64,000 bases of DNA from Burkholderia sp. PAMC 26561 (GTDB lineage: Bacteria > Pseudomonadota > Gammaproteobacteria > Burkholderiales > Burkholderiaceae): NCBI RefSeq assembly GCF_001557535.2, contig NZ_CP014307.1, forward strand, positions 806,001 through 870,000, in the 5' to 3' direction. Below the pieces are notes generated by a model. It was not told the origin of the DNA, made no database searches, and saw only the letters and a list, made by a program, of their open reading frames with translations. This document shows positions 45,104 through 54,224 of the stretch, piece after piece; the stretch's first letter is position 1, and the number at the start of each line of letters is the position of its first letter. Position numbers and translations under genes: made by a program.

Positions 45104-45226
45104 TCATATCCTTCAAAACGAGCTGTTCAGTGCTGGTATTTAAGCATGGTCGAATCGGTGACGCCTAGGAAGAGTCACCTGGAATAGGGAAGATGTTGGC
45201 ACTCCCGGAAACGGATTCCGGAATAA

Positions 45227-45424
45227 TCAATTCGATGCCTCAAGTTGCGTAAGCCGTTCGTGGATTCTCTGCATGCGGCTTTGCTGGGCAGGCACAAGCG
45301 CGCTGGAAGCCACCGAGTTGATTCGATTACGCCAGTAAGATAAAGGAATACGGTCTTCGGGAGAAATCCTGCCGATGATGCGTTCAAGGTGAAGAATATC
45401 TGTCTCGATCTGCCGGTGATTCAT
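45227..45424 (-). CDS. Small hypothetical protein, 65 residues
   Basis: The product begins MNHRQIETDILHLERIIGRI and has an amphipathic, Arg/Leu-rich helix pattern through to its C-terminus (MQRIHERLTQLE). It is probably a small helical coiled-coil protein without signal peptide. GGAG lies 6 bases before the ATG, which decides the start over an upstream in-frame one. No family is recognised. Confidence 0.6.
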   Translation of the reverse strand: MNHRQIETDILHLERIIGRISPEDRIPLSYWRNRINSVASSALVPAQQSRMQRIHERLTQLEASN

Positions 45425-45948
45425 TCGCCACTCCATTAGATACGTTATTTTTGCTTTATTTAAAACGAGATTGCTCTTCATGTGGAACGAATAACCGATC
45501 CACACCAGGTATCAAAACGCCGGATTGATACAAATGGGCTGTAGCGCCGCTGTTGCCCCGAACGACGCTGCCGCAAACTCTGATCGCAGCATATCTCAAT
45601 TTGATGAGTGACGTGTATTGCGCGGAGCCAATGCAGTAAGTATGAAACTATGAGCGTGTTCGAGTCGGAAAAATATTCGTGAATACTTAATACTTCGTTA
45701 AACAAATGAGCGCAAAGCGGAAATAATGGCGCTGGTAAAGTTTGGATTTGTTTTCAGCTTCCGCGCCGTGAAACTATTCGTGATTACTGCGTATTTGCAT
45801 CAGCGATCAAAAAATTCCTGTTGAATCGTTTGCGCGGTTTAAACCAAGTCGCCCTATTGGCGTTTTTTGTTGGAATATCAGTTTGCGCGGATCACGGTTC
45901 AGCCTTGATTCATTTGGCGTGGGCGAAGCCAGGGCTGCGCACCCACGT
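45425..45948. other. A/T-rich intergenic stretch
   Basis: About 520 bases with no supported gene and a base composition clearly lower in G+C than the neighbours, especially at 45425-45480 and 45650-45880. No terminal repeats, transposase or RNA gene is visible. It may be an old insertion scar or simply a long upstream region. Confidence 0.45.
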
Positions 45949-46215
45949 TTACTTCGCGCGGCAGGCGATAAGTAATCCGTTCTGGCCGTTCTCGCTGCTT
46001 TGATCCAGCACGTCGTAACTGCCTGCACACATGGCACGCGCGTTTTCCTGACAGTTACTCCAGCCGCCGTTCGAGGGGCAATTGATCATCGAGGTCGGGC
46101 GGCCGTCGGATGAAAACAGCGGCGGCGCACTGCTGCATGCGGACAATGCAGAAACAGCCGCGAGAAGCGGCACGAGCGCCAGAGAACGCGCGGCAAATAC
46201 CCAGGAAAGCTTCAT
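45949..46215 (-). CDS. Small lipoprotein, 88 residues
   Basis: A signal peptide with lipobox LSAC (acylated Cys27) is followed by a short mature part with four more cysteines (NCPSNGGWSNCQENARAMC and IACRAK). The last stretch YDVLDQSSENGQNGLLIAC is typical of small stress-type lipoproteins of unknown function. The conserved cysteines suggest disulfides in the periplasm. The start is the ATG giving MKLSWVF; a longer frame upstream has no signal-peptide logic. Confidence 0.75.
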   Translation of the reverse strand: MKLSWVFAARSLALVPLLAAVSALSACSSAPPLFSSDGRPTSMINCPSNGGWSNCQENARAMCAGSYDVLDQSSENGQNGLLIACRAK

Positions 46216-46303
46216 CCCATACCCCTTTTTATCGCTGTTTTTATGATAACGCGAGTATGCCACGCGGCGGTTTCGGGGCGCCTTCCAGGCGTGCGTTTGA
46301 AGC

Positions 46304-47542
46304 TCACACCTGACGCGCCGTATCGACCTCGGCTTCGGGCCACAGGCGGGGAAAAAGGTAGCGAAACAACTTGAGCGGCAACGCAAGCTCGACCGGTCCT
46401 TTCGGCGTCTTCGAACTGACGATGCCCAGCTTGAAGAGATCGGCCAACGCGCGGTCCGCGGTTCGGCTTGCAAGCCCCGTCATTCCCTTGAACCGCGTCC
46501 TGTCGAGAGATCCGACCGTACCCAGGTACGCAAGCGGTTGCGCAGCCTCGACGCGCAGAAAACGGGTATCGGCCTTGGTCGATTCGGCGGCCAGCATTTG
46601 GGCGAGCCTTGCTTCGAACGCCTGCATCTGCAGCATGCTGTCCATGAACCTGATCTGATCCAGATAGACGCTCATGCAGAAGTCTATGAACTCCACCAGA
46701 CCGCTTTCGCTCAGGACGCCCCTGCCGTCAAGATCGCCTTTGCGGCGCTGATCGGCTGCAATCAGATGCTTGTAGTAATCCGCTTGTTCGCGCGCAAAGC
46801 CGCGCATGGGAGACCAGAGCCCTTGCGTCAGCCCAAGCGCAGACAGCCCGATATGCGTATGCAACCGCGCCGTGCGCCCGTTGCCATCCAGAAACGGGTG
46901 AATCCATGCAAGCCGGTGATGCGCCGCCGTTAGTGCAATGACAGCCGTTTCGCCAGCCCGCGCGTAGCGATATCCGCGTGTCCACTCTTCCATGAACCGC
47001 GGCACAGTGGCCGGATCCGGCGGGATATGCGCGCCGACCTCGACGCCTCGGTCCCGCCAGACGCCCGGCGTGATCTTTTCCTCTTCGCCGTCATCGCCCG
47101 TCTGGAGCAAGTCCTGCGCCGACAACTGGTCATGCAAATGCCGATGAATCGCCTGGACGACCGAGCTCTCGAAAAACGCTGTGGAATCGAACGCGGGAAA
47201 GGTCTCTTCGCCCCAGCGCTCCGTGCCGATATGCGCCACCGCTATGCGCTGCTTAAGCGCCTCTCCCGGCTTGGCCGAGAAATCCTCCTGCAGCGCGCGC
47301 TCGATCAGCAGCGGTTCGGTATGCTGCCCTTCGATCTTGTTCGTATAGTAGGAATTCATGGGACGCAACGCTTCGCGCAACAGATCGCGCAAATGAGGCA
47401 TGCCATGCGCCGCGAGATCCTTCGCCTGACCGATAACATCCGCCGCCAGTGGACGCAATGTATCCATCTTCAGCTCGGAAGGCAGCATTGGATGCATCTG
47501 ATGGACCGCGTAGTACGGATATTTCGATTCAGCGAGCGTCAT
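46304..47542 (-). CDS. Fic-family protein with N-terminal inhibitory motif
   Basis: A 412-residue Fic protein, which would transfer AMP from ATP to target hydroxyl groups. The catalytic loop HPFLDGNGRTAR is at His215-Arg226 with all core residues. An inhibitory motif of the [S/T]xxxE[G/N] type, T67-N-K-I-E71-G72, lies N-terminal to the core, so this is a class II, self-inhibited Fic. A C-terminal winged-helix-like region (about 330-400) suggests DNA binding or target selection. No antitoxin gene is needed or seen. GATTCGCCA repeats lie upstream. Confidence 0.93.
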   Translation of the reverse strand: MTLAESKYPYYAVHQMHPMLPSELKMDTLRPLAADVIGQAKDLAAHGMPHLRDLLREALRPMNSYYTNKIEGQHTEPLLIERALQEDFSAKPGEALKQRIAVAHIGTERWGEETFPAFDSTAFFESSVVQAIHRHLHDQLSAQDLLQTGDDGEEEKITPGVWRDRGVEVGAHIPPDPATVPRFMEEWTRGYRYARAGETAVIALTAAHHRLAWIHPFLDGNGRTARLHTHIGLSALGLTQGLWSPMRGFAREQADYYKHLIAADQRRKGDLDGRGVLSESGLVEFIDFCMSVYLDQIRFMDSMLQMQAFEARLAQMLAAESTKADTRFLRVEAAQPLAYLGTVGSLDRTRFKGMTGLASRTADRALADLFKLGIVSSKTPKGPVELALPLKLFRYLFPRLWPEAEVDTARQV

Positions 47543-47563
47543 GATTGTTATCTGGCGGATTTA

Positions 47564-47651
47564 ATGGCGAATCTTATGGACACTAAAAAACCATAAAAAA
47601 CCATTATATTCCAAATAGATATCGACTCCATGGCGAATCTGGTGGCGAATC
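47564..47651. repeat. Three GATTCGCCA-type repeats upstream of the Fic gene
   Basis: ATGGCGAATCT occurs at 47564-47574 and 47630-47640, and TGGCGAATC again at 47643-47651, all in the same orientation. A tandem AAAAAACCAT pair lies between. On the Fic strand these are GATTCGCCA iterons in the promoter region and could be operator sites. Confidence 0.45.
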
Positions 47652-47672
47652 CTTCGGCAAGAAATTGGTTGG

Positions 47673-49118
47673 TCAGACCGCGATCCCCAGCGCCACGATC
47701 TTCTTGTACATCGTCGCCCGCCCAATGCCGATTCGCTGCGCCGCTTCGGCTACTCGTCCACCACTGGCATGCAGCGCATCGGAGAGAAACTGCTTTTCAA
47801 ACGACGCCATGGCTTCTGCATATGGCACGACCTCGTCTTCCGCAGATGCCCTTAGCGGTTCCGGCTCCGGCGCGATACTTTCCGCACCCATGAACGACCC
47901 CAGCGCGCGGGCATCGATATGCTCGCTGTCCGACAACATCACCGCCCGTTCCAGCGCATTGCGCAATTCACGCACGTTCCCAGGCCACGAATACGCGCAC
48001 AAGAGGCGCAGCGCGTCGTCGTGAAGAACGAACTGGCCGGCGTGACGCGGGCGGGCATCGGCGGAGAGCTCTTCGAGCATGGCGTACACGAGCGCCTCGA
48101 TATCCCCTATGCGCTGGCGCAACGGCGGCGCATGGATCGCCAGCACGTTCAGCCGATAAAACAAATCCGCGCGAAACCGTCCGCTCGACACAAGCGCCGG
48201 TAAATCCGCCGACGTCGCCGCGATGATCCGCACGTCCGCCCGCACAATGCGGTTCGACCCGAGCGGCTCGAACTCCTTTTCCTGCAACACGCGCAACAAC
48301 TTGCCCTGCAGCGCGAGCGGCATATCGCCGATTTCATCGAGGAATAACGTGCCGCCGTCGGCGAGTTCGAATTTGCCCACCCGCCCCTTGCGATCCGCGC
48401 CGGTATAAGCGCCCGCCGCCGCGCCGAAAAATTCGACTTCGAGGAGGGTGTCGGGAATGGCCGCGACGTTCACCGATACCAGCGGCCGCGCCGATCGCGC
48501 CGACGCGCCGTGAATGGCGTGCGCGAGCAACTCCTTGCCGGTGCCCGTCTCACCGGACAACAAAACCGGCGAATCGACCTGCGCGGCGCGCCTCGCCTGG
48601 CGCTTGACGTCGAGGCTCGCCGTGCTCGTGCCGACAAAACTTGCAAACGTATATTTCGCGCGCCGCGCCTGTGCCAGCGATTGCCGTGTCGCGATCAGTT
48701 CCTGCTGCACGCGTGAATAGTGGGAAAACAGCGGCGTGAGCGCTTTCATTTCATCGAAGAGCGCGAAGCCGATCGCGCCGACCGTTTCGCCGAAATCGTC
48801 CTTCAGCGGCAAGCGCGTGACGACCAGCGGTTCGCGATCCGTCTCCAGCAAGTCAAGCAGGATCGGTTTGCCGGTCGTCACGACCTCGCGCATCAGGCTG
48901 TTCGGAATCACCGCTTCGCAATCCCGGCCAATTGCGTCTTCCGGATCTGCAAACCCGAAACGCGCGGCGTAGCGCTTGTTGATCCAGACGACGCGCGCAT
49001 CTTTATCGACGATAAACGTGCCTTCGCTGAAATTCTCGAAGGTCTTGAAGAGCGAATCCATCGCGCGGCGCAAAACGTCGCTGTAATCGACGGGGACGTG
49101 CGTCCAGTCGTTGAGCAT
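47673..49118 (-). CDS. Sigma-54-dependent activator of the hydroxybutyrate operon
   Basis: A 481-residue enhancer-binding protein: N-terminal PAS-type sensor (about 20-130), AAA+ domain with Walker A GETGTGKE at 189-196, the sigma-54 loop GAYTGA at 236-241 (Tyr in place of the usual Phe), DEIGDMPL, and a C-terminal Fis-type helix-turn-helix (RVAEAAQRIGIGRATMYKKI). It is divergent from a permease/dehydrogenase pair that carries a -24/-12 promoter, so it most likely activates that operon in response to a ligand sensed by the PAS domain. Confidence 0.92.
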   Translation of the reverse strand: MLNDWTHVPVDYSDVLRRAMDSLFKTFENFSEGTFIVDKDARVVWINKRYAARFGFADPEDAIGRDCEAVIPNSLMREVVTTGKPILLDLLETDREPLVVTRLPLKDDFGETVGAIGFALFDEMKALTPLFSHYSRVQQELIATRQSLAQARRAKYTFASFVGTSTASLDVKRQARRAAQVDSPVLLSGETGTGKELLAHAIHGASARSARPLVSVNVAAIPDTLLEVEFFGAAAGAYTGADRKGRVGKFELADGGTLFLDEIGDMPLALQGKLLRVLQEKEFEPLGSNRIVRADVRIIAATSADLPALVSSGRFRADLFYRLNVLAIHAPPLRQRIGDIEALVYAMLEELSADARPRHAGQFVLHDDALRLLCAYSWPGNVRELRNALERAVMLSDSEHIDARALGSFMGAESIAPEPEPLRASAEDEVVPYAEAMASFEKQFLSDALHASGGRVAEAAQRIGIGRATMYKKIVALGIAV

Positions 49119-49135
49119 CAGTGTCTCGTGGGTTT

Positions 49136-49149
49136 TCTCGATATCGAGA
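49136..49149. promoter_or_regulatory. Palindrome, probable upstream activator site
   Basis: TCTCGATATCGAGA is a perfect 14-bp palindrome close to the activator start, with further TCTCG half-sites at about 49124, 49157 and 49260. It lies about 200 bases upstream of the sigma-54 promoter, the usual distance for an enhancer. Confidence 0.5.
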
Positions 49150-49336
49150 CAGGGTATCTCGAAACGTGGAAAACCAGCAAGGCATTACACTACCGGCCGT
49201 TCGGCCGCGGTTCAGAGGAAATTCAGCAGAAATTTCGGATAGCTTTCCAACGGTTTTCGTCTCGATTCATGGATTTCCGTCATGAATCCGTCGCCAGGAC
49301 CGGCGATTATTCCCGGAAAGCCTTGCCGCACAACGA

Positions 49337-49354
49337 TTGGCACGGATGCTGCAA
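49337..49354 (+). promoter_or_regulatory. Sigma-54 (-24/-12) promoter
   Basis: TTGGCACGGATGCTGCAA has GG at 49339-49340 and GC at 49351-49352, exactly 10 bases apart, and matches TGGCAC-N5-TTGC except for one base. It precedes the permease gene by about 65 bases, next to a sigma-54 activator gene. Confidence 0.85.
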
Positions 49355-49419
49355 TAAAGGCGCGCCCTACCCGGACCGTTCATTGCGCGCCGGGATATAC
49401 AACAAAGTACGGAGACTCA

Positions 49420-50820
49420 ATGTCGTTCATCATCGTCCTCGCCGCGCTGGCGTTTCTCATGCTGGCCGCGTATCGCGGATACAGCGTGATCCTGGTGGCG
49501 CCGCTCGCCGCCCTCGCCGCCGTCCTGCTCACTGAACCCGCGGCTGTCGCGCCGGTGTTTTCCGGCATCTTCATGGAGAAGATGGTCGGCTTCGTCAAGC
49601 TGTATTTCCCCGTCTTCCTGCTTGGCGCCGTGTTCGGCAAGGTCGTCGAATTGTCGGGATTCTCGGAATCGATCGTGGCCGCCGCCATTCGATACATCGG
49701 CAAGACGCGCGTGAATGCGGTGATCGTGGCGGTGTGCGCGTTGCTCACCTATGGCGGTGTCTCGCTATTCGTGGTCGTGTTCGCCGTCTATCCGTTCGCG
49801 GCCGAGATGTATCGGCAAAGCAATATCCCGAAGCGCCTGATGCCCGGCGCCATCGCGCTCGGCGCATTCTCGTTCACGATGGACTCCCTGCCCGGCACGC
49901 CGCAGATCCAGAACATCATCCCCACGACCTTTTTCAAGACCACGGGCTGGGCCGCGCCGATTCTTGGAACGGTCGGTTCGCTGTTCATCATCGTGGTCGG
50001 GCTGACCTTTCTCGAGTGGCGCCGCCGCTCGGTGATGGCGACCGGCGAGGGTTACGGCACGTCGCTTGTCAATGAGCCGGATCGCGTGGAAAGCGCGCAG
50101 TTGCCCAATCCGTTGCTGGCGGTCGCGCCGCTGGTGCTGGTCGGCGTTGCGAACTTCGCGCTGACGAAGCTGATTCCCGTCTGGTACGGCGCGAGTTATT
50201 CCGTCGCGCCCGATGTGCTGCCGGGCGTTCATGCGGCGATCGTCACGCCGATCAAATCCGTGGTTGCAATCTGGGCCGTCGAAGGCGCGTTGCTGCTCGG
50301 CATCTTGCTGGTCGTGCTGACGGCGTTCGGGCGCGTGCGCGAACGTTTTGCCGTGGGTACGAAAGCGGCTGTGGGCGGTGCGTTGCTCGCCGCGATGAAC
50401 ACCGCCTCCGAGTACGGTTTCGGTGGCGTGATCGCGGCATTGCCGGGGTTTATCGTGGTCAGCAATGCGCTCAAGAGCATCCCGAATCCGCTGGTCAACG
50501 CGGCGGTTTCCGTGAGTTCGCTTGCCGGCATCACCGGGTCGGCATCGGGCGGAATGAGCATTGCGCTCGCTGCCATGTCGGACACGTTCATCAAGGGCGC
50601 GGAAGCCGCGCATATCCCGCTCGAAGTGCTGCATCGCGTGGTCGCGATGGCCAGCGGCGGCATGGACACGCTGCCGCATAACGGCGCGGTGATCACGCTG
50701 CTCGCCGTGACCGGGTTGACGCACCGCGAGGCGTATCGCGATATTTTTGCGGTGACGATCATCAAGACCCTGGCGGTGTTTTTCGTGATCGCCGTGTATT
50801 ACACGACCGGCCTGGTTTAA
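49420..50820 (+). CDS. GntP-family D-beta-hydroxybutyrate permease
   Basis: A 466-residue inner-membrane permease with about 12 TM segments, of the GntP/hydroxybutyrate permease type. Key stretches are VELSGFSESIVAAAIRYIGK, LTYGGVSLFVVVFAVYPFA, DSLPGTPQIQNIIPTTFF and TASEYGFGGVIAALPGF. It sits directly before a 3-hydroxybutyrate dehydrogenase, which supports the hydroxybutyrate assignment over gluconate. The start is the ATG with GGAG upstream; the longer frame begins in the promoter region. Read from the sigma-54 promoter. Confidence 0.88.
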   Translation: MSFIIVLAALAFLMLAAYRGYSVILVAPLAALAAVLLTEPAAVAPVFSGIFMEKMVGFVKLYFPVFLLGAVFGKVVELSGFSESIVAAAIRYIGKTRVNAVIVAVCALLTYGGVSLFVVVFAVYPFAAEMYRQSNIPKRLMPGAIALGAFSFTMDSLPGTPQIQNIIPTTFFKTTGWAAPILGTVGSLFIIVVGLTFLEWRRRSVMATGEGYGTSLVNEPDRVESAQLPNPLLAVAPLVLVGVANFALTKLIPVWYGASYSVAPDVLPGVHAAIVTPIKSVVAIWAVEGALLLGILLVVLTAFGRVRERFAVGTKAAVGGALLAAMNTASEYGFGGVIAALPGFIVVSNALKSIPNPLVNAAVSVSSLAGITGSASGGMSIALAAMSDTFIKGAEAAHIPLEVLHRVVAMASGGMDTLPHNGAVITLLAVTGLTHREAYRDIFAVTIIKTLAVFFVIAVYYTTGLV

Positions 50821-50902
50821 CCCCCGGCGCGACATCTGGCAAACTTGGCGGCATCGACACCTGATGCCGCCATCCAACATCCTTTTCGACAGGACCCGCC
50901 CC

Positions 50903-51703
50903 ATGACTTCATCCGCAGCAACTCCGCTCGCCGGCAAGACCGCACTCGTCACCGGATCGACCAGCGGTATTGGCCTCGGGATCGCCAATGCGCTCGCGCA
51001 AGCCGGCGCGAATATCGTGCTGAATGGTTTCGGCGACGCCACCGTGATCCAGAACGCGAAATCGCAGATCGAACAGCACGGCGTGAAGGCCGTGCACCAC
51101 GGCGCGGATATGTCCAAGGCCACCGAGATCGAAGCGATGATCGCGTTTGCCATCGAGCAATTCGGCGCCGTGGATGTACTCGTGAACAACGCGGGCATCC
51201 AGCACGTCGCGACCATCGATACCTTCCCGGTCGAGAAGTGGGACGCCATTATCGCGATCAATCTGACCTCGGCGTTTCACACCATGCGGGTTGCGTTGCC
51301 GAAAATGCGCGATAACGGCTGGGGTCGCGTGATCAATATCGCCTCGGCGCACGGGCTGGTGGGCTCGGTGGGGAAATCGGCGTATGTGGCCGCGAAGCAC
51401 GGCATTGTCGGTTTGACGAAAGTAGCCGCCCTCGAAAATGCGCGCACGGGCGTCACGGTGAACGCGATTTGCCCGGGTTTCGTGCTGACGCCGCTGGTGC
51501 AAAAGCAGATCGACGATATCGCCGCGAAGGAAAACATCTCGCCGGACGCGGCGCGCTCGAAGCTGCTCGGCGAGAAACAGCCGTCGGAACAGTTCGTGAC
51601 GCCGGAGCAGATTGGCAAGCTGGCGGTATTTCTCTGCTCGGAAGCCGCCGATGAAATGCGCGGTTCGGCGCTTCAGATCGATGGCGGCTGGACGTCGCAG
51701 TAG
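50903..51703 (+). CDS. bdhA: 3-hydroxybutyrate dehydrogenase
   Basis: A 266-residue classical SDR that oxidises D-3-hydroxybutyrate to acetoacetate with NAD+. The cofactor motif is TGSTSGIGLGIA, with VNNAGIQHVATIDTFPVEKWD, the catalytic YVAAK, and the C-terminal substrate-binding LLGEKQPSEQFVTPEQIG. GIQHV and the EKQPSEQFV segment are characteristic of bacterial BDH. It follows the permease by 82 bp and is probably in the same sigma-54 operon. It would let the cell use PHB-derived or external hydroxybutyrate. Confidence 0.93.
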   Translation: MTSSAATPLAGKTALVTGSTSGIGLGIANALAQAGANIVLNGFGDATVIQNAKSQIEQHGVKAVHHGADMSKATEIEAMIAFAIEQFGAVDVLVNNAGIQHVATIDTFPVEKWDAIIAINLTSAFHTMRVALPKMRDNGWGRVINIASAHGLVGSVGKSAYVAAKHGIVGLTKVAALENARTGVTVNAICPGFVLTPLVQKQIDDIAAKENISPDAARSKLLGEKQPSEQFVTPEQIGKLAVFLCSEAADEMRGSALQIDGGWTSQ

Positions 51704-51759
51704 GCGTGCCGCCTGTCACATCAATTGGTAATATCGGGGTTCCCAGAACGGAGACTCCG

Positions 51760-51993
51760 ATGACTGCCGAACACAATCGAACAGAAGAAGCGCAGGCGAT
51801 GCAGCGCATCGTGAACGCCACACAGCAGGTCCAGGCGGCGTTCACGGCATTACAGGGGCAGTTTCCGCCGAACGGCGACGGCCGGCCTACGCAGATCGCA
51901 TTGCAGACTTTCGACGCTGCGTTGCAGGAACTCGAAGAAGCGCAAGGCGCCTTCGACACCATGCTGAACGATCTCTTCGACGGAAATCGATAA
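51760..51993 (+). CDS. Small hypothetical protein, 77 residues
   Basis: An acidic, Gln-rich protein starting MTAEHNRTEEAQAMQRIVNA with heptad-like spacing through most of its length, so it is probably a helical coiled-coil protein. CGGAG lies 8 bases before the ATG. It follows bdhA by 56 bp and may be read from the same operon, though it could have its own promoter. Convergent with the AI-2E-type gene, 7 bp away. No family recognised. Confidence 0.7.
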   Translation: MTAEHNRTEEAQAMQRIVNATQQVQAAFTALQGQFPPNGDGRPTQIALQTFDAALQELEEAQGAFDTMLNDLFDGNR

Positions 51994-52000
51994 GCGGCAT

Positions 52001-54010
52001 TCAGGCGCCGCGCAAGACGGGAACCACCGCCGGCGCCTTTCCCGAATCTGCAACCGGCACGGGTTCTTCCGGGTTCAGGCCTTCCCAGGAGACGCCATTG
52101 GTAGTCTGTAGCCGCGCAGCAGCCACGCACGCCTCGACCAGTTCCTTGAACGAAGTCGCCGCCGATGTCTTCCTGATTACCGCCTCGCCTTCCAGCGCGC
52201 TGTCCGGCACGACCAGCCCGACAATCAGATCCGCCGCCCCTGCCCGCTGATGCAATCGGCGCAGCAGATTGCGCAAGTAAGGCGGCGATTCGGCGGCATC
52301 GAAAGAAATCACGCAGATCAGCGAAACGCCGGTCAGGTCGACTTCATCGAAACGGGTACGGGAAAAACGCTCGTACGGCGCGAGATCGGCGCCCAGTCCG
52401 TGCTTGCGAAACAGTTGCACGGCAATCGTCGCGGCCAGATCGTCCAGCACGCCGCGCCCCGCGATGCACAGCACGGACGACGTATGCCCTTCGCTGGCAG
52501 CATCGAAATGAGCAGGCGGCGCTTCGTGGAAAATGCCCGCCTCGCGATCCGACATCTCCAGGCTTGCCGGCGGTTCTTCATCGGGGCGGGCGGCCATCAC
52601 CACGTCCTCGACCTCTTCCAGCCCTTCGATGATATCCATCGCAGATTCGTTGATGCGCTTCAACTGGTCCGCCGTCACCACGCCGCGCAGCACGTCCTGA
52701 TGCGCGATCCGCAAACCCTCCAGCGCGACCTCGTCGTAATACGCGCTGAGCGAGCGCTCCTTGAGTAGCGATTCGGCCTGTACGAGCGCTTCGTCGGGAT
52801 CGTTGGCGAGCAGCCGCTGATAAAAATTCTCCGCCGGCGTCAAGGCTGGACGATCACCGAAAAGCACGTCGAGAAATTCCAGCCGATCCACATGACGCCC
52901 GAGAATCACGAGACACAGCGTCAATGGCGTAGATAAAACCAGCCCGATCGGCCCCCAGATCCAGCTCCAGAACACCGCCGCGACAATCACGGCAAAGGGC
53001 GAAAGACCCGTGCTGTGGCCATAAAGCATCGGTTCGACGATCTGGCCCGCGACGATGTCGGTGACCCCGAAGAGCACGATGGTCCAGATCATCATCGACC
53101 AGCCGGGACCGACGGCTGTCGCGAAGACAACGGCCAGCAGCGCCGCGATCCACGTCCCCACATAGGGCACGAACCGCAGCAATCCGGTCAGCACGCCGAA
53201 CAGCAACGCGCCGGGCACGCCGATGATCGCAAGGCCAATCGAAATCACGATACCCACACCCATGTTGATACCGAGCTGCGCCAGGAAATATCGCGACAGC
53301 CGCCGCGCGGCTTCGTCCATGGCGGTCGTTGCGCGGTGCAGGTCGCGCGATCCGAACAGCCGGATCAGCCGGTCGCGCAGGTCTTCTCGCTGCAACAGGA
53401 TAAATATCGCCACGACAAGGACAATGCCCGTGGTCTCGAGCGGACTGATGATCGGCGACAGGAAGCGCTGGGCAAGTTCCACTGGCGAAGGGGATGGCTC
53501 GTGGACTTCGACGGGCATGGGTGCGTCGATAGGAGACGCTGTCTGGTTCTCCTGGCTCTTGCGGATTTCCTCCTGCCGGTTCGGCGATATCCGTTTCAGC
53601 GCGGTTGCCGCCTTGCCAAGGAACGCATCGGCGCGGCCGACTGTCTTCTCCTGCACGGCATCGATTTTCCGTTCTACGGCGACCTGATAACGCGGCAGGT
53701 CGCTGGCGAGCTGCGCCACTTGCGCACCGATCAGCGCGCCAACCGCCGTCAGCACAGACAACGCAACGAGCACGGCCAGGATCACCGATGGCACTTGCCC
53801 CAGTTTCAACCGCCGCAACAAATCGACGAAAGGCGCAACCAGGAAGCTCAACAACACCGCGAGAATGATCGGGATAAGCACCGCGCGCCCAAAATACAGC
53901 GCGCAGATCACCACCACGCCGGTGACCAGCGAAAGCAACGCCCGCATGCCCGGCGCCTCGGGAGGCAAGACCTTCGACGCGGGCCGGCGCGGGACGGGAT
54001 TTGGTGTCAT
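52001..54010 (-). CDS. AI-2E/PerM-type membrane protein with long soluble C-terminal part
   Basis: A 669-residue inner-membrane protein. The first about 385 residues are an AI-2E (TqsA/PerM/YhhT) transporter core with about eight TM segments (VTGVVVICALYFGRAVLIPI, LLFGVLTGLLRFVPYVGTWI, GQIVEPMLYGHSTGLSPFAV). From about residue 385 there is a roughly 280-residue cytoplasmic extension with no TM segment: a helical stretch (ENFYQRLLANDPDEALVQAE) and a Rossmann-like part (SVLCIAGRGVLDDLAATIAV, VSLICVISFDAAES). Family members are usually about 350 residues. The start follows GTG; ATG is chosen. Function is unknown. Confidence 0.85.
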   Translation of the reverse strand: MTPNPVPRRPASKVLPPEAPGMRALLSLVTGVVVICALYFGRAVLIPIILAVLLSFLVAPFVDLLRRLKLGQVPSVILAVLVALSVLTAVGALIGAQVAQLASDLPRYQVAVERKIDAVQEKTVGRADAFLGKAATALKRISPNRQEEIRKSQENQTASPIDAPMPVEVHEPSPSPVELAQRFLSPIISPLETTGIVLVVAIFILLQREDLRDRLIRLFGSRDLHRATTAMDEAARRLSRYFLAQLGINMGVGIVISIGLAIIGVPGALLFGVLTGLLRFVPYVGTWIAALLAVVFATAVGPGWSMMIWTIVLFGVTDIVAGQIVEPMLYGHSTGLSPFAVIVAAVFWSWIWGPIGLVLSTPLTLCLVILGRHVDRLEFLDVLFGDRPALTPAENFYQRLLANDPDEALVQAESLLKERSLSAYYDEVALEGLRIAHQDVLRGVVTADQLKRINESAMDIIEGLEEVEDVVMAARPDEEPPASLEMSDREAGIFHEAPPAHFDAASEGHTSSVLCIAGRGVLDDLAATIAVQLFRKHGLGADLAPYERFSRTRFDEVDLTGVSLICVISFDAAESPPYLRNLLRRLHQRAGAADLIVGLVVPDSALEGEAVIRKTSAATSFKELVEACVAAARLQTTNGVSWEGLNPEEPVPVADSGKAPAVVPVLRGA

Positions 54011-54224
54011 CACATCTTTCTCTTATTGGCTTTAGCGGGGTTCATGATGCGGTCGCGCCGGCGATCCATCAAGGATCTCCGGCCAAGCGTTGCGCTGGTT
54101 TGTAGAGTTGTCAGCCGCGAGCCGGTGTCCTGCGGTCTCGGGAAACGCACACGCCCGCCATGCATGAGCAAAGACCATGCCATTCGGGCGGGTATTTGAC
54201 GGTGAGGCAATACGGGAGCCGCAA

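Noticed and set aside
54010..54210. 66-codon minus-strand frame whose end overlaps the AI-2E-type gene start
   Set aside because: Very basic, no family features and no convincing ribosome site; only the junction geometry is suggestive.
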